This document shows, one piece after another, positions 1 through 8,243 of a stretch of DNA of 64,000 nucleotides. How positions within the stretch are numbered: the first letter of the stretch is position 1; every line of letters begins with the position of its first letter. Both the position numbers and the translations under genes were made by a program. The DNA comes from Ruminococcus sp. Lineage in GTDB: Bacteria; Bacillota_A; Clostridia; Oscillospirales; Ruminococcaceae. The DNA lies in the NCBI RefSeq assembly GCF_016283395.1, contig NZ_JAEEMU010000049.1:1-64000 (forward strand), written 5' to 3'. Below the pieces are notes generated by a model. That model saw only the letters and a program-made list of their open reading frames with translations. It was not told where the DNA came from and did no database searches.

Positions 1-12
1 TCTTTTTCATTA

Positions 13-846
13 TTAATATCCTTCCTCGTCATCGTCAAGAAATGACAACTGACGGTTTAAATTACGCCTTTCAGACGTATCGTAATTGCTGATAAACACC
101 TCATGATATTCGGCGCCGTTTTCATACCGCAGTGCAAGATTATTAGGTCTGACAACTTCCTCAAAGTATATACCGGGGATATCCCACAGCTCCCTTATCT
201 CAGGACAGTCATTGTATGATACAAGGAACTTGCCCTCACATTCGAGCAGGGTATTTCTCAGGCGAATGTGATCCTCTCTTTTGAAGTCCACATCGTTATA
301 GAAGCTCTCCGTATCGTAATACGGCGGATCACAGTAGAAGAAGCTGTCAGGCCTGTCATAGAGCTTTATGAGTTCCTCAAAGTCCCTGTTCTCGATAGCC
401 ACTGACTGAAGCCTTTCTGCGGCTCTTTCGATAAGCGGGAACTTCTTCCACATAGAAACAGGTTTGCAGCAATATTGGTCAGTTTTGTGACCGTAGCTGT
501 ACTGTATGAGATAATAGAATTTCGCGGCTCTATCGTAGTCACGGAATCGTGTAAAAAGACCTCTCCTGCGCTGCTGCACAATGCAGCGAAAATCATCACG
601 TGCATTTATCATAAACATGAGCTTGTATATGAGCTTTCTGGCGTTTCTGCGTACACAGCGATAAAGGTTTACAAGATTACTGTTGGCATCGTTGAAAACC
701 TCAAATTTCTCAGGTGTTTTATGAAAAAGCACCCAGCCTGCACCGCCGAAAACTTCTATATACCGCCCATAGTTAAGCGGAAAACGTATTATTATCTTGT
801 CCCGGAGAGATTTCTTACCTCCCACCCATGACATGAAACTGTTCAT
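13..846 (-). CDS. DNA adenine methyltransferase, D12 class (Dam-like)
   Basis: Transfers a methyl group from S-adenosylmethionine to the N6 of adenine in DNA. The protein (277 aa) opens with a WVGGKKSL segment followed by FGGAGWVLF, the SAM-binding motif of D12-class methylases, and has the catalytic DPPY motif near residue 174 (FFYCDPPYYDTESFY). Both are in the order expected for this class and the length is normal. The ATG is preceded by AAAGGAGG at good spacing. No restriction endonuclease is visible beside it, and the neighbours upstream are small proteins typical of conjugative elements. It is therefore probably an orphan methylase carried by a mobile element to protect its DNA. The recognition sequence cannot be read from the protein. 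The class call is firm; the mobile-element role is inferred. Confidence 0.9.
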   Translation of the reverse strand: MNSFMSWVGGKKSLRDKIIIRFPLNYGRYIEVFGGAGWVLFHKTPEKFEVFNDANSNLVNLYRCVRRNARKLIYKLMFMINARDDFRCIVQQRRRGLFTRFRDYDRAAKFYYLIQYSYGHKTDQYCCKPVSMWKKFPLIERAAERLQSVAIENRDFEELIKLYDRPDSFFYCDPPYYDTESFYNDVDFKREDHIRLRNTLLECEGKFLVSYNDCPEIRELWDIPGIYFEEVVRPNNLALRYENGAEYHEVFISNYDTSERRNLNRQLSFLDDDEEGY

Positions 847-883
847 ACGCCTCCTTTCCGCCGCTTATGCGTCGGAAACAGAA

Positions 884-927
884 AAAGCCGCCTGCATGGA
901 ACATTTCTGCTCCCGACAAGCGGCTTT
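884..927 (-). terminator. Hairpin at the 3' end of the 65-aa gene
   Basis: AAAGCCGC (884-891) pairs with GCGGCTTT (920-927) across a 28-base loop. The hairpin lies between the small gene at 926-1123 and the methylase. There is no clean T-run, so it could be a processing or attenuating hairpin rather than a full terminator. Confidence 0.35.
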
Positions 928-1123
928 AAATATTATTCTTCTTTGCCTGTAAACAGGCTGATATCATTCCTTTCTTTGTAGTATAGTCTGCCGCCTCATT
1001 GACGGCGAAACACAGCTCGCGGTACTGCTTACAGGAAAGCACCGTTTTTGCTCTTTTCAGCATTGACGGTACAGTTCCATTAAGTGTAACACTTGCTTTT
1101 TCGTATCTTTTGCGTGTCTGCAT
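926..1123 (-). CDS. Small hypothetical protein of a mobile element
   Basis: A 65-residue basic protein without signal peptide or membrane segment. I do not recognise a family. The start at 1123 is chosen because AAGGAGGTCGT sits directly before this ATG; an ATG 18 bases upstream in the same frame has no such site. It lies between the DNA methylase and a run of small genes typical of integrative and conjugative elements, all on the minus strand, and is probably co-transcribed with them. The many Lys, Arg and Gln residues would suit a small nucleic-acid-associated protein, but nothing in the sequence proves this. Confidence 0.55.
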   Translation of the reverse strand: MQTRKRYEKASVTLNGTVPSMLKRAKTVLSCKQYRELCFAVNEAADYTTKKGMISACLQAKKNNI

Positions 1124-1249
1124 ACGACCTCCTTCCCTCAAAGGTTATCAGGACGTATCCATATTTCATTCCTCCTTTATTGCTCCGAGATTGACAGTAT
1201 TTCTGCCGAGCCGTCGCTGTTTTTGAAATATATATATTAACAGCAGTAT

Positions 1250-1504
1250 TTATAACTGCTGGGATAGGCTTTCGGCATCTTCAGTTTCTGCCTGCAAGTC
1301 CTGTTCTCTGCAGGGCTCAATATATTCGCCGATAATACAGAGTGCTTTCAGATAGTCATCCGAAGAAGTAACGCGGTTATACATTTCCTTTGCTTCTTCA
1401 GCCATACCGTTTTCTTTTAATGTCCTTGAAGCAATCCCAAGTAAATTGAAAATATTTCCGTTAGCTCCTATTATCGGGCTCATTGGCTTTTTCTTTTCTG
1501 ACAT
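1250..1504 (-). CDS. Small conserved protein of integrative elements
   Basis: An 84-residue protein with the pattern GANGNIFNLLGIASRTLKEN followed by EEAKEMYNRVTSS and a terminal acidic stretch. This pattern recurs in small proteins coded beside DUF4314 and LPD28 genes in conjugative elements of Clostridia, where its role is not known to me. A GGAGATG site precedes the ATG. The gene starts 3 bases after the stop of the LPD28 gene at 1508, so the two are translated from one message. There are no membrane segments. Confidence 0.7.
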   Translation of the reverse strand: MSEKKKPMSPIIGANGNIFNLLGIASRTLKENGMAEEAKEMYNRVTSSDDYLKALCIIGEYIEPCREQDLQAETEDAESLSQQL

Positions 1505-1507
1505 TTA

Positions 1508-1855
1508 TTACATCTCCATTTCTGCGGACTCTTCTTCATAACAGTCCGTATTTATATATTCATCAAGCTTTACGCTATCGCCGAGATAACTGTAATCATC
1601 CTTATCAACAAATTTGCTATGCCAGAACTCATCCAGTTCAATAGGCTCTTTACAGATGATCGTACCCCAGTGATTTACCATTACAGACGGCTTTATCTCA
1701 CATATTTCGCCTGTACAGTCATCATCGTGTCTGACATCGTATGCATAAAGACCTTCGGGTACTGTGCTTCGGTCAACTCTCATATTTGTGAAAAGCACTG
1801 TCTGTCCGAAAAGCTCCATAAGCTCAAAGTCTTCTTCTGCTGCATTTACCTTCAT
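1508..1855 (-). CDS. LPD28-domain protein
   Basis: A 115-residue acidic protein containing FTNMRVDRSTVPEGLYAYDV followed by RHDDDCTGEICEIKPSVMVNHWGT. This matches my memory of the large-polyvalent-protein-associated domain 28, found as a stand-alone protein or within very large polyvalent proteins of phages and conjugative elements. The function of the domain is not established. Its ATG overlaps the stop of the DUF4314 gene by 4 bases (ATGA), so the genes are translationally coupled. The last 15 residues are mostly acidic (CYEEESAEMEM). Confidence 0.75.
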   Translation of the reverse strand: MKVNAAEEDFELMELFGQTVLFTNMRVDRSTVPEGLYAYDVRHDDDCTGEICEIKPSVMVNHWGTIICKEPIELDEFWHSKFVDKDDYSYLGDSVKLDEYINTDCYEEESAEMEM

Positions 1856-2121
1856 AGCTGCATACCCATGTCATGAGCTTCTGACTGGCTTTCTTCCTGA
1901 GATATGACATGAAAGCTGTCAACTCCGGGAACAAGAGAAAGCCCTTGCCCGTTATCCCACCTCACCATAATGCTGCACATATCATCAACGCCTATAACAG
2001 TTCCCGTAGTACCGGGTGGTACAGGTCTGGGATCGTCAGACATACAATCACAGCATATCCTTGTTCCTGCAGGATAACGGCTGCGGTAGTATTCTATTTC
2101 TCTTTCACTTGGCATTCTCAT
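1852..2121 (-). CDS. DUF4314 protein
   Basis: An 89-residue protein with the hallmark MPSEREIEYYRSRYPAGTRI, then DDPRPVPPGTTGTVIGVDD and MVRWDNGQGLSLVPGVDSF. This is the usual form of the DUF4314 family, a small SH3-like beta-barrel found on conjugative elements and phages of Firmicutes. Its biochemical role is unknown. AAAGGAGCTGATATT precedes the ATG. It overlaps the LPD28 gene by 4 bases and lies 4 bases from the next gene upstream, in keeping with a single transcript for this whole block. Confidence 0.85.
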   Translation of the reverse strand: MRMPSEREIEYYRSRYPAGTRICCDCMSDDPRPVPPGTTGTVIGVDDMCSIMVRWDNGQGLSLVPGVDSFHVISQEESQSEAHDMGMQL

Positions 2122-2125
2122 AATA

Positions 2126-2578
2126 TCAGCTCCTTTGCATGGCAGGAAATATGGGCTCTATAGCCCACCCGTTCATAAACCACAGGTAAATGATTATCCT
2201 GCCGAGTTTTCTTGTTTTTATTTGCATTTTACTGAGACTTTCATTCGCCTGTACAACCCTTTTCTCCCACCAGGTGCAAAGCTCATCAAGCTCAGATTCC
2301 GCAAGTGTGCTGTAACATTCACAGTTAAGGCAGAGCATGAGTTTGCCGTTCTTTTCCTCAATAGCAGGAACTGCAGAATAAATGCGGTGTTCAAAGCACT
2401 GCGGAAGAGAAACAGGGGTAAGTGCATTACAAGAACTTACATATATCTCATTCCTGCATTTTTTCTTCTCACGCTCGATAAGGACGCGGTAATCGTCGCC
2501 GCCGTCCCACGGATTTTCGTATGGCGCTTCTCCCTTTACCATTATCGGTGAAAAGAGCTTTAGTTTTACAAATTTCAT
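2126..2578 (-). CDS. Hypothetical mobile-element protein
   Basis: 150 residues, starting MKFVKLKLFSPIMVKG and ending in a basic, aromatic tail. The N-terminal KLKLFSPI and the mid-protein block SELDELCTWWEKRVVQ resemble a family of small proteins that travel with DUF4314 and antirestriction genes in Clostridial conjugative elements. I cannot name the family with confidence. There is no signal peptide or membrane segment. GGAGGTAAAAT precedes the ATG. The C-terminus (IIIYLWFMNGWAI) is hydrophobic but short. Confidence 0.6.
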   Translation of the reverse strand: MKFVKLKLFSPIMVKGEAPYENPWDGGDDYRVLIEREKKKCRNEIYVSSCNALTPVSLPQCFEHRIYSAVPAIEEKNGKLMLCLNCECYSTLAESELDELCTWWEKRVVQANESLSKMQIKTRKLGRIIIYLWFMNGWAIEPIFPAMQRS

Positions 2579-2591
2579 ATTTTACCTCCGA

Positions 2592-3608
2592 TCATAAAGA
2601 AAGACCGCCGATCTCTTCAGTATCAGCGATCATATTCTGTGTTTCTTCTGTTGTAACGGTTATTTCGGGCTGCAGTGGAATGTTGAGGTTACTGACTTCA
2701 ACAGAACTTATCCCGTCAAGCTTCCTGACTTTCTGTGCGATAGCATTAAGCAGCATATCGTGTACATCGTCCAGAGAGCAATCAAGGTCTTTCAGAACAT
2801 CTTCAATAGTGAAGTCCTTATGACCGAGATGCGCGAATGTTGCTATCCTGTCTGCTGCACTCGATATGGTATCAAGAAGCCTTTTTTCGCTCTCTGTAAT
2901 GGGAGCTTTGACTGTTTTCAGTCCGCTTTGCTCCAGTTCATGCTGTTCAAGCATAGTTTTTGCATGAGGAACAAATGCTGAATATTTCGGGTAATTACAA
3001 CCGTCAGCATTAATTATAACTCCATCACCGCTTGTATCATCATAGATAAGGATACAATGATTATTGTTATCTTTATCGTAATACATACACTCCTGATTTT
3101 CAGCAATAAAATCATAGCAGCTGTCAGTAATATTGATTAGGGCATCATATTCTTCATGCGGTATAGCTATGGCTTTCTCAACTATGCAGTCAGCAGGCTC
3201 ATAGAAGTTTGCGTTATAGTTAAGCGTAGTCCTTATGACGAGCTTATCAGTAGTTTCGAGCTCTGGCGGAGTCGTTAATTCGTTATATAGGTCTGAGATC
3301 GTTTCAGCATGGCTTTCACATATCCTGTCATACATTTTATCAGCATCTCTGTTTGAAATGTACAGCATAAGGTCATTAAGCAGACCGATATTATCATGCA
3401 GAATTATTCTTGAAGCTACCTCCATGTCAATCTGACTCTGAGCATATATCTCAAGCTTATAGCCGATATCATTATGATTTGAAAGGTTTATTTCCTGCAG
3501 TGGTACATTCAGTCCGATACCTGCAAGCTGCTTTTCAAGTTTTTCTGTTTCCTTTGGAAGTCCTGTAAACAGTGCTTTCTCATTGTTTTTTATAAGGATT
3601 CCTATCAA
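2592..3608 (-). CDS. Hypothetical mobile-element protein, possibly antirestriction-related
   Basis: 338 residues. The start codon is TTG at 3608, preceded by GGAGG eight bases upstream; there is no ATG at the right place. The N-terminal half has a segment (LQEINLSNHNDIGYKLEIYA, then RIILHDNIGLLNDLMLYISN) that faintly recalls the start of ArdA-type antirestriction proteins in Clostridial elements, where an ordered loss of one residue set makes the comparison weak. The C-terminal part (about 235-315) is helical with a repeated VLKDLDCSLDDVHDMLLNAI pattern. It lies 12 bases downstream of the ArdC-like gene. The function is not known; the antirestriction idea is inference from position and a weak resemblance. 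Confidence 0.55.
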   Translation of the reverse strand: MIGILIKNNEKALFTGLPKETEKLEKQLAGIGLNVPLQEINLSNHNDIGYKLEIYAQSQIDMEVASRIILHDNIGLLNDLMLYISNRDADKMYDRICESHAETISDLYNELTTPPELETTDKLVIRTTLNYNANFYEPADCIVEKAIAIPHEEYDALINITDSCYDFIAENQECMYYDKDNNNHCILIYDDTSGDGVIINADGCNYPKYSAFVPHAKTMLEQHELEQSGLKTVKAPITESEKRLLDTISSAADRIATFAHLGHKDFTIEDVLKDLDCSLDDVHDMLLNAIAQKVRKLDGISSVEVSNLNIPLQPEITVTTEETQNMIADTEEIGGLSL

Positions 3609-3620
3609 AAAAATACCTCC

Positions 3621-4550
3621 TTACATAGAAATGCCGAGGAACTTGTCCTCGGTCTGTTCTTCTGTTTGGTTTTCGGATAATGCCTGAAGCTCCGTGTCTA
3701 TGGCATCACATATCGTCCTAGCAGTATAATGTATCTCATTAAGGAAGCGATTGAGCTGTTCAAGCTGTTTGCCTTGACTCCATGAGGCAATATATGGGAA
3801 ACTGTAATCACTTGTGTCTATACCGTACCTCGAAGCCACAATGTACGCCACCGATTCAGCCTGTACTTCCTTATCACTTCGGGAAGTATTCGCCGTTGGG
3901 AGCTTTTTATCGGGATCATGCAGCAGGGCATGAGCGCATTCGTGAATAACAGTCTTTACGGCTTGTGCGCCGCTGAGATTCTCCTGTATCACTATTCGCT
4001 GTTCGCCGTAGCTGTAATATCCCTTTGCTCCGCTGCTGATATCCTCGAAATCCACAGGAATACCTGTTATATCGTGAACAGCATTAATTACAACTTCAAC
4101 GTGCTCGTCCTCTAAAGCTTCATTAAGCTCATGGACATATTCGGGAATAGGCTTGCCGCTGGTCTGAGATACATCAAAGACATGTACCTTTTTGAAGCCG
4201 ATTGAAGTTTGTTCGACCTCAACCTTTTCTTTTTTCTCAGTTCCGTCAGCGTTGTATACCTGATTGCCGCAGCTGTCCGTAACAGGTTGCTCCTTGATTT
4301 CTTTACTCTTGAAGGACATAGGAGCAAGTATGGCTATACCTTTCTCTCCCTTGTTGATAGTCCTGCCGAGTTCCTTCCACTTGCCGAATGCTGCTACAAG
4401 GCTTGCATCGGGCTTCTGAAGCATAATGAGAATACAATTGCCTGCGGAGTAATTCGTGAATTTACTCATATACCGCAGGCATTCTTTGTAACTATCTGAC
4501 TCAAAAACAGCCTTAACGCCATCATCGATCTTTTTGAATAAGTTCTGCAT
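3621..4550 (-). CDS. ArdC-like antirestriction protein with zincin domain
   Basis: ArdC-type proteins protect incoming conjugative DNA from host restriction and combine a single-strand DNA-binding domain with a metallopeptidase-like domain. Here residues 1-110 show the N-terminal pattern (MSKFTNYSAGNCILIMLQKP, then GRTINKGEKGIAILAP), and the C-terminal half has VIHECAHALLH, an HExxH zinc site, followed by EVQAESVAYIV. The ATG at 4550 has only a poor ribosome site. The reading frame stays open upstream to a TGA near 4637 and encodes WKKKLTLQQKAEYKAEKREE, the kind of leader seen in relatives. A strong GGGAGG (4626-4631) stands six to nine bases before in-frame ATA (4619) or CTG (4616). The real start may therefore be a non-AUG codon 22-23 residues upstream. 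Confidence 0.82.
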   Translation of the reverse strand: MQNLFKKIDDGVKAVFESDSYKECLRYMSKFTNYSAGNCILIMLQKPDASLVAAFGKWKELGRTINKGEKGIAILAPMSFKSKEIKEQPVTDSCGNQVYNADGTEKKEKVEVEQTSIGFKKVHVFDVSQTSGKPIPEYVHELNEALEDEHVEVVINAVHDITGIPVDFEDISSGAKGYYSYGEQRIVIQENLSGAQAVKTVIHECAHALLHDPDKKLPTANTSRSDKEVQAESVAYIVASRYGIDTSDYSFPYIASWSQGKQLEQLNRFLNEIHYTARTICDAIDTELQALSENQTEEQTEDKFLGISM

Positions 4551-4658
4551 TTCCTCACGCTTTTCAGCCTTATATTCAGCTTTCTGCTGCAGCGTGAGCT
4601 TTTTCTTCCATGCCAGTATTATCGACCTCCCTTGTCATGAAAATTATGTATATATGCC

Positions 4659-4691
4659 AAAAAGCCGACTCTGCATAAAACAAAGTCAGCT
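4659..4691 (-). terminator. Intrinsic terminator after the 4819 gene
   Basis: On the minus strand AGCTGACTTTG pairs with CAGAGTCGGCT, two pairs being G-U, around a 7-base loop and followed by TTTTTGG. It stands downstream of the 310-aa gene and upstream of the ArdC-like gene, so it separates the two transcripts. Nothing else could be supported in 4692-4818. Confidence 0.6.
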
Positions 4692-4818
4692 ATATAATCG
4701 AATTTCACCTCATAAAAACTACCTTTACCGCCACTCGTATTCATGATTTCATCTGTAAACATGAGTACTTTAGTCTTTGAAAATCATTCATTTTTAAAAT
4801 AACGTATAAAAATACTGT

Positions 4819-5751
4819 TTATGGTTTATCCGTGTCATCTAGATAATAAAACGGTTCTTTTTTTAACTGAAAACTATCAAATCCTCTGCTATCATATAAT
4901 AAAGTCCAAGCCAACTGATCTGGAATAGCACCTGTAGATAGTCCAAAAGTATTGGGAATGTTTTCTTTTCTATTTTTTATATTTTGCATTCCTAATACTT
5001 TGGGAGGATTTTCAATGGTTTTATCATCCCATTCTATTTCTGTTCCACAAATGGAAATTTCAAAAGGACAGTCAATACCATAATCAAGATTGCCAAATAT
5101 AAAATTATAATAATTGCCAGCTGAGTTATAATAAAAAGTCTCTCCATAAAAAGTTCTTAAATTTCCATTTGAAATACCTCCTCCAATAATTGTTGGTGAA
5201 CCATATATGTCATAATAAGAAAAATCACCAATAGGTTTATTATTTACATAACGTTTATATGTTGAAGGTAAATTTATAACATACTTTTCATTTATGGAAG
5301 TTATATAAAATGCCTGACACGAAAGATCTTCTTTTTCAAAGTATACTTTGCAAACAGCTAAATCTGTTACATAAATACAACTCAAAAAATCGTATTGCAT
5401 TTCCTGAGGTGTCATATCAATTAGCGTAATAGTTCCATCACAAGTATATGTAAATGTTGGAACACCTAATTTATCATCTATCCACTCTTTAGAACAACCT
5501 ATATAAATATTTTCAAGAGTATCAATTTGCATATTTATTTTTTCTTCTCTTGCCAATTTTAATAGGCTTTTTTCAATCAAATAGTCCGCTAAATAAGCAG
5601 TAATAATTGGAGCACAAAACAGCGACAGAACACAGGCAAAAAATTTTTTAAGTTTTGATTTATAATTGTTTCTTGTTTTAGATTTGTGATGGTCTATTTT
5701 TGTTATTTTAAAAGAGTGTAATTTGTTGTTTTTTATAATATGAATTTTCAT
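4819..5751 (-). CDS. Membrane-anchored protein, ETEC_3214-like
   Basis: 310 residues: a basic cytoplasmic N-terminus, one membrane segment at about 37-57 and a long extracytoplasmic domain. The domain begins TLENIYIGCSKEWIDDKLGVP and contains YDFLSCIYVTDLAVCKVYF, which resembles what I recall of the ETEC_3214 family, a domain of unknown function in proteins that often sit near mobile elements and phage-defence genes. The DNA is much richer in A and T than the core genes to the right, which suggests horizontal arrival. It is monocistronic, with a terminator at 4659-4691. Its role is unknown and the family call is tentative. Confidence 0.6.
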   Translation of the reverse strand: MKIHIIKNNKLHSFKITKIDHHKSKTRNNYKSKLKKFFACVLSLFCAPIITAYLADYLIEKSLLKLAREEKINMQIDTLENIYIGCSKEWIDDKLGVPTFTYTCDGTITLIDMTPQEMQYDFLSCIYVTDLAVCKVYFEKEDLSCQAFYITSINEKYVINLPSTYKRYVNNKPIGDFSYYDIYGSPTIIGGGISNGNLRTFYGETFYYNSAGNYYNFIFGNLDYGIDCPFEISICGTEIEWDDKTIENPPKVLGMQNIKNRKENIPNTFGLSTGAIPDQLAWTLLYDSRGFDSFQLKKEPFYYLDDTDKP

Positions 5752-6122
5752 TTTATCCCCTATTTCTATAATATAACGATTTTTTCAAATACGACATTGA
5801 ATGTGATTATTGAGTTCTATAATATCATGCCGCGTTTATTTTATTATACCTTAAAGTGGAGATATTTTCAATATAAATATGTAAACAATCACAAGGAAAT
5901 TTCCTATGTGCTACATGGTCTTGCGAAAACATCATAGAATGCATCAATTGTACATGTTCCTTTCTCACTCTATATTTTTTCATTTTATACTTTTACAAAA
6001 ATATAGCCCCCTGATTCAGATTGAATCAGAGGGCTATGACAGACTGAAGCAGCGCATCATTTGCAGCTTTTTTAATTCTTAATGCGTAATTGCTGTGTCA
6101 GCCTGTGCGGACGAAATAATAA
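5752..6122. other. AT-rich intergenic stretch
   Basis: About 370 bases between two minus-strand genes. It holds the promoter region of the 310-aa gene, which I could not define clearly, and the terminator at 6003-6037. No RNA gene or convincing small reading frame was seen. Confidence 0.5.
6003..6037 (-). terminator. Intrinsic terminator of the sigma/anti-sigma operon
   Basis: ATAGCCC(C)CTGATTC pairs with GAATCAG(A)GGGCTAT around a 5-base loop, followed on the minus strand by ATATTTTTG. It lies 86 bases downstream of the last gene of the four-gene unit at 6123-8784, which marks the likely end of that transcript. Confidence 0.75.
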
Positions 6123-6551
6123 TTATGACAGCTTTTCTGTCATTGTGTCTATTATGGTAACTCCGTCAGACTCATATACGTTGAATGATCTTGGTACATA
6201 TGTCCCGTTTTCGACAGCCTCCATATATTTCTCAACTTCTTCAGGAGTCATATCAGGTCCTAAGAAATCTTCCTTGTAAGCATAGCCGATTTTTCCGTTG
6301 TCCCCCATTACAGCAACAAGATCGGGATAATCCTCAATATATATAACATCTCCTGTAGTACCATAGGTCTGACCATTGCCATTGACCTCATATTTTTTAT
6401 GAGAATGTTCTATTATTTGAGTTTTCTCTCTATCGGCATATATGACCTTTTCATTGCTCTTAGAGCTTCCATAAGCAAGTATACCTGTTGTAAGTGAAAA
6501 ACCTGCCAGTAATGAGGCGGCTATGATAGAACTTCTGAATACTTTTTTCAT
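6123..6551 (-). CDS. Small secreted protein
   Basis: 142 residues. The start at 6551 (MKKVFRSS) follows AGGAGATG; the longer open frame begins inside the preceding gene and would spoil the signal peptide. Residues 1-28 form a signal peptide (SIIAASLLAGFSLTTGILAYG). The mature part is acidic and contains GQTYGTTGDVIYIEDYPDLV and VMGDNGKIGYAYKEDFLGPD, a pattern like an SH3-type surface domain. It is the last gene of a unit with an ECF sigma factor, its membrane partner and another secreted protein, and overlaps nothing. It is probably made under the control of that sigma factor. Function unknown. Confidence 0.7.
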   Translation of the reverse strand: MKKVFRSSIIAASLLAGFSLTTGILAYGSSKSNEKVIYADREKTQIIEHSHKKYEVNGNGQTYGTTGDVIYIEDYPDLVAVMGDNGKIGYAYKEDFLGPDMTPEEVEKYMEAVENGTYVPRSFNVYESDGVTIIDTMTEKLS

Positions 6552-6564
6552 TATAATCATCTCC

Positions 6565-7035
6565 TCATGAATAATCATTAAGCAATATAGTTGCATTTGA
6601 ACTATAATTAATGTAGAAATTTGAGTATTTAATTTTTATATTTCCTTTTGCTTTTAAATATGGTGAACCAGAAAAACCTGATAATGTAACTGAATGACTC
6701 ATTCCAGAAACATTACTAGTATTATAATACCAATTTCCAGTAACAACAGCAATATCAGAATTATTATATATTACTGGTTGTACTCCCATTTTATTTGCAG
6801 GCTGATTATAATAAGTATCAATATCGATATAGCCACGAGCAAACTTATGAGCGTCATTTCCTTCACGACCAGTATACAACGTATTAAATGCAGTAAAATC
6901 TTCACTGTCAACTGTCATAGTCGAGGTTGATCCAGTAGTATAAGCATAAGCTTTTGCATAAACTGGAATGGCCATGCAAACAGAACTGAGAGCGACACCG
7001 CAGAGGAACGATTGTACTACTTGTTTATATATCAT
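6565..7035 (-). CDS. Small secreted protein
   Basis: 156 residues with a signal peptide ending about residue 27 (ALSSVCMAIPVYAKA). The mature part is rich in Tyr, Ser, Thr and Asn, with alternating hydrophobic residues suggesting a beta-sandwich (GMSHSVTLSGFSGSPYLKAK). No family recognised. The ATG lies 5 bases after the stop of the anti-sigma gene and has a weak ribosome site, so translation probably depends on coupling to that gene. Context makes it a target or accessory of the sigma system. High A+T content matches the rest of this accessory block. Confidence 0.65.
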   Translation of the reverse strand: MIYKQVVQSFLCGVALSSVCMAIPVYAKAYAYTTGSTSTMTVDSEDFTAFNTLYTGREGNDAHKFARGYIDIDTYYNQPANKMGVQPVIYNNSDIAVVTGNWYYNTSNVSGMSHSVTLSGFSGSPYLKAKGNIKIKYSNFYINYSSNATILLNDYS

Positions 7036-7040
7036 ATAAA

Positions 7041-8243
7041 CTAATAATTTTCAATTATATAATTTATTATCTCATTTGCTTTATCCTCACCGATATAGTA
7101 ACAAGAACCAATTCTTCCAATATTAGTAGAGATATAACCATTTTCTGAAATACCAAATGAACCAGAAATAGCATTTATATATGGTGAAGTATAATAAAAA
7201 CTAATTTTAGGAACAATTACTATTCCATTTTTACTGCAATATTTACTCTTATTAGGAAGATCTATATTTTCAGTAATCATATTCCAAACTTTATTTATAT
7301 CGAAACCTTTACATTCTTTATTATCTAAATTTACATATGCTGTATCATTTATTCCATCTGAACTTAACGCAAGATCTTCTATGAGCTTACTTAACGTGTT
7401 AGGATAATAACTTTTATCAAAATAAAAGTAATATTTATCATCATCTAAAAAATTTACTGCTACTGCTGATTTGGAGGAAATATCCTTTATGCTATACATT
7501 TCTATATCTGTTTCAATTGTTTTTAGTTCATTATCCGCATAATATTCTGTTTGAATATGTTGTTTATCAAATATATTTTCGATTAAATCATCTTCGACCA
7601 AAACGTTTGTATAACTATATGTTTTGTAGTTATCTTCACCTATGGCAGACTCCATACCTTTTTTTATTTTTATTTCTATAAATTTATTTTGTAATGATGA
7701 TTCATGATTATATGGATTTTCTGGTATTGTTGTTGGATTTTCAATTTGAGTTGTTAATGCTACAGTAGTTGTATGAGGTTGAGTTATTTGTGGAATTGTC
7801 GAAATCTGTTTAACATTGTCAGGTTTGGCGGTAGTTAAAATAGTATTAGATGCAGGTATAGTTTGAGAACGCATTTCAGTTGTCATAACACCGGAATAAC
7901 ATGTTGTCGAAACTGAATCTATTGCTTTTGTAGTAATAGTTTTATTTGAAGTAGTTGAAGAAAAAGAAGATATAGATTTTGTAGTTATCATATTAGTTAC
8001 TTTTTCTGTAGATTCAAAATTATTCTCAACATCATCTAAAATATAGTTTTCGTTATAATTATTGTTATTAAGATTATTTGATGATGTAATACGCCATACA
8101 CCCACACTAACGATAGCAGCAGCACATATTCCTGATACAGTAGCCGATGTTCTTTCTATTTTCTTTATCTGTATTCTTTTTTTCTCAATTAAAGCATCTC
8201 CCTTAGAGAAAATACTTTCAATAGTTTCATCATAAGTTTTCAT
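7041..8243 (-). CDS. Membrane-bound anti-sigma factor candidate
   Basis: 400 residues from the ATG at 8243, which has GGAGGG nine bases upstream and overlaps the sigma-factor gene by 14 bases; the longer frame lacks a ribosome site. The layout is a cytoplasmic part (1-32, charged), one membrane segment (about 33-51), a long Ser/Thr/Asn-rich stretch (60-180), then an outer domain of about 220 residues. This is the layout of membrane anti-sigma factors that hold an ECF sigma factor until an outside signal is sensed. I see no zinc-binding HxxxCxxC motif in the cytoplasmic part, so it is not a standard ZAS-type anti-sigma. The assignment rests on coupling and topology. Confidence 0.65.
   Translation of the reverse strand: MKTYDETIESIFSKGDALIEKKRIQIKKIERTSATVSGICAAAIVSVGVWRITSSNNLNNNNYNENYILDDVENNFESTEKVTNMITTKSISSFSSTTSNKTITTKAIDSVSTTCYSGVMTTEMRSQTIPASNTILTTAKPDNVKQISTIPQITQPHTTTVALTTQIENPTTIPENPYNHESSLQNKFIEIKIKKGMESAIGEDNYKTYSYTNVLVEDDLIENIFDKQHIQTEYYADNELKTIETDIEMYSIKDISSKSAVAVNFLDDDKYYFYFDKSYYPNTLSKLIEDLALSSDGINDTAYVNLDNKECKGFDINKVWNMITENIDLPNKSKYCSKNGIVIVPKISFYYTSPYINAISGSFGISENGYISTNIGRIGSCYYIGEDKANEIINYIIENY

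Noticed and set aside
1142..1249. A small gene in the gap of the mobile-element block
   Set aside because: AAAGGAGG is present near 1175, but the following ATGs give only 4 or 29 codons, the latter with the ATG too close to the site and reading through the next gene's start.
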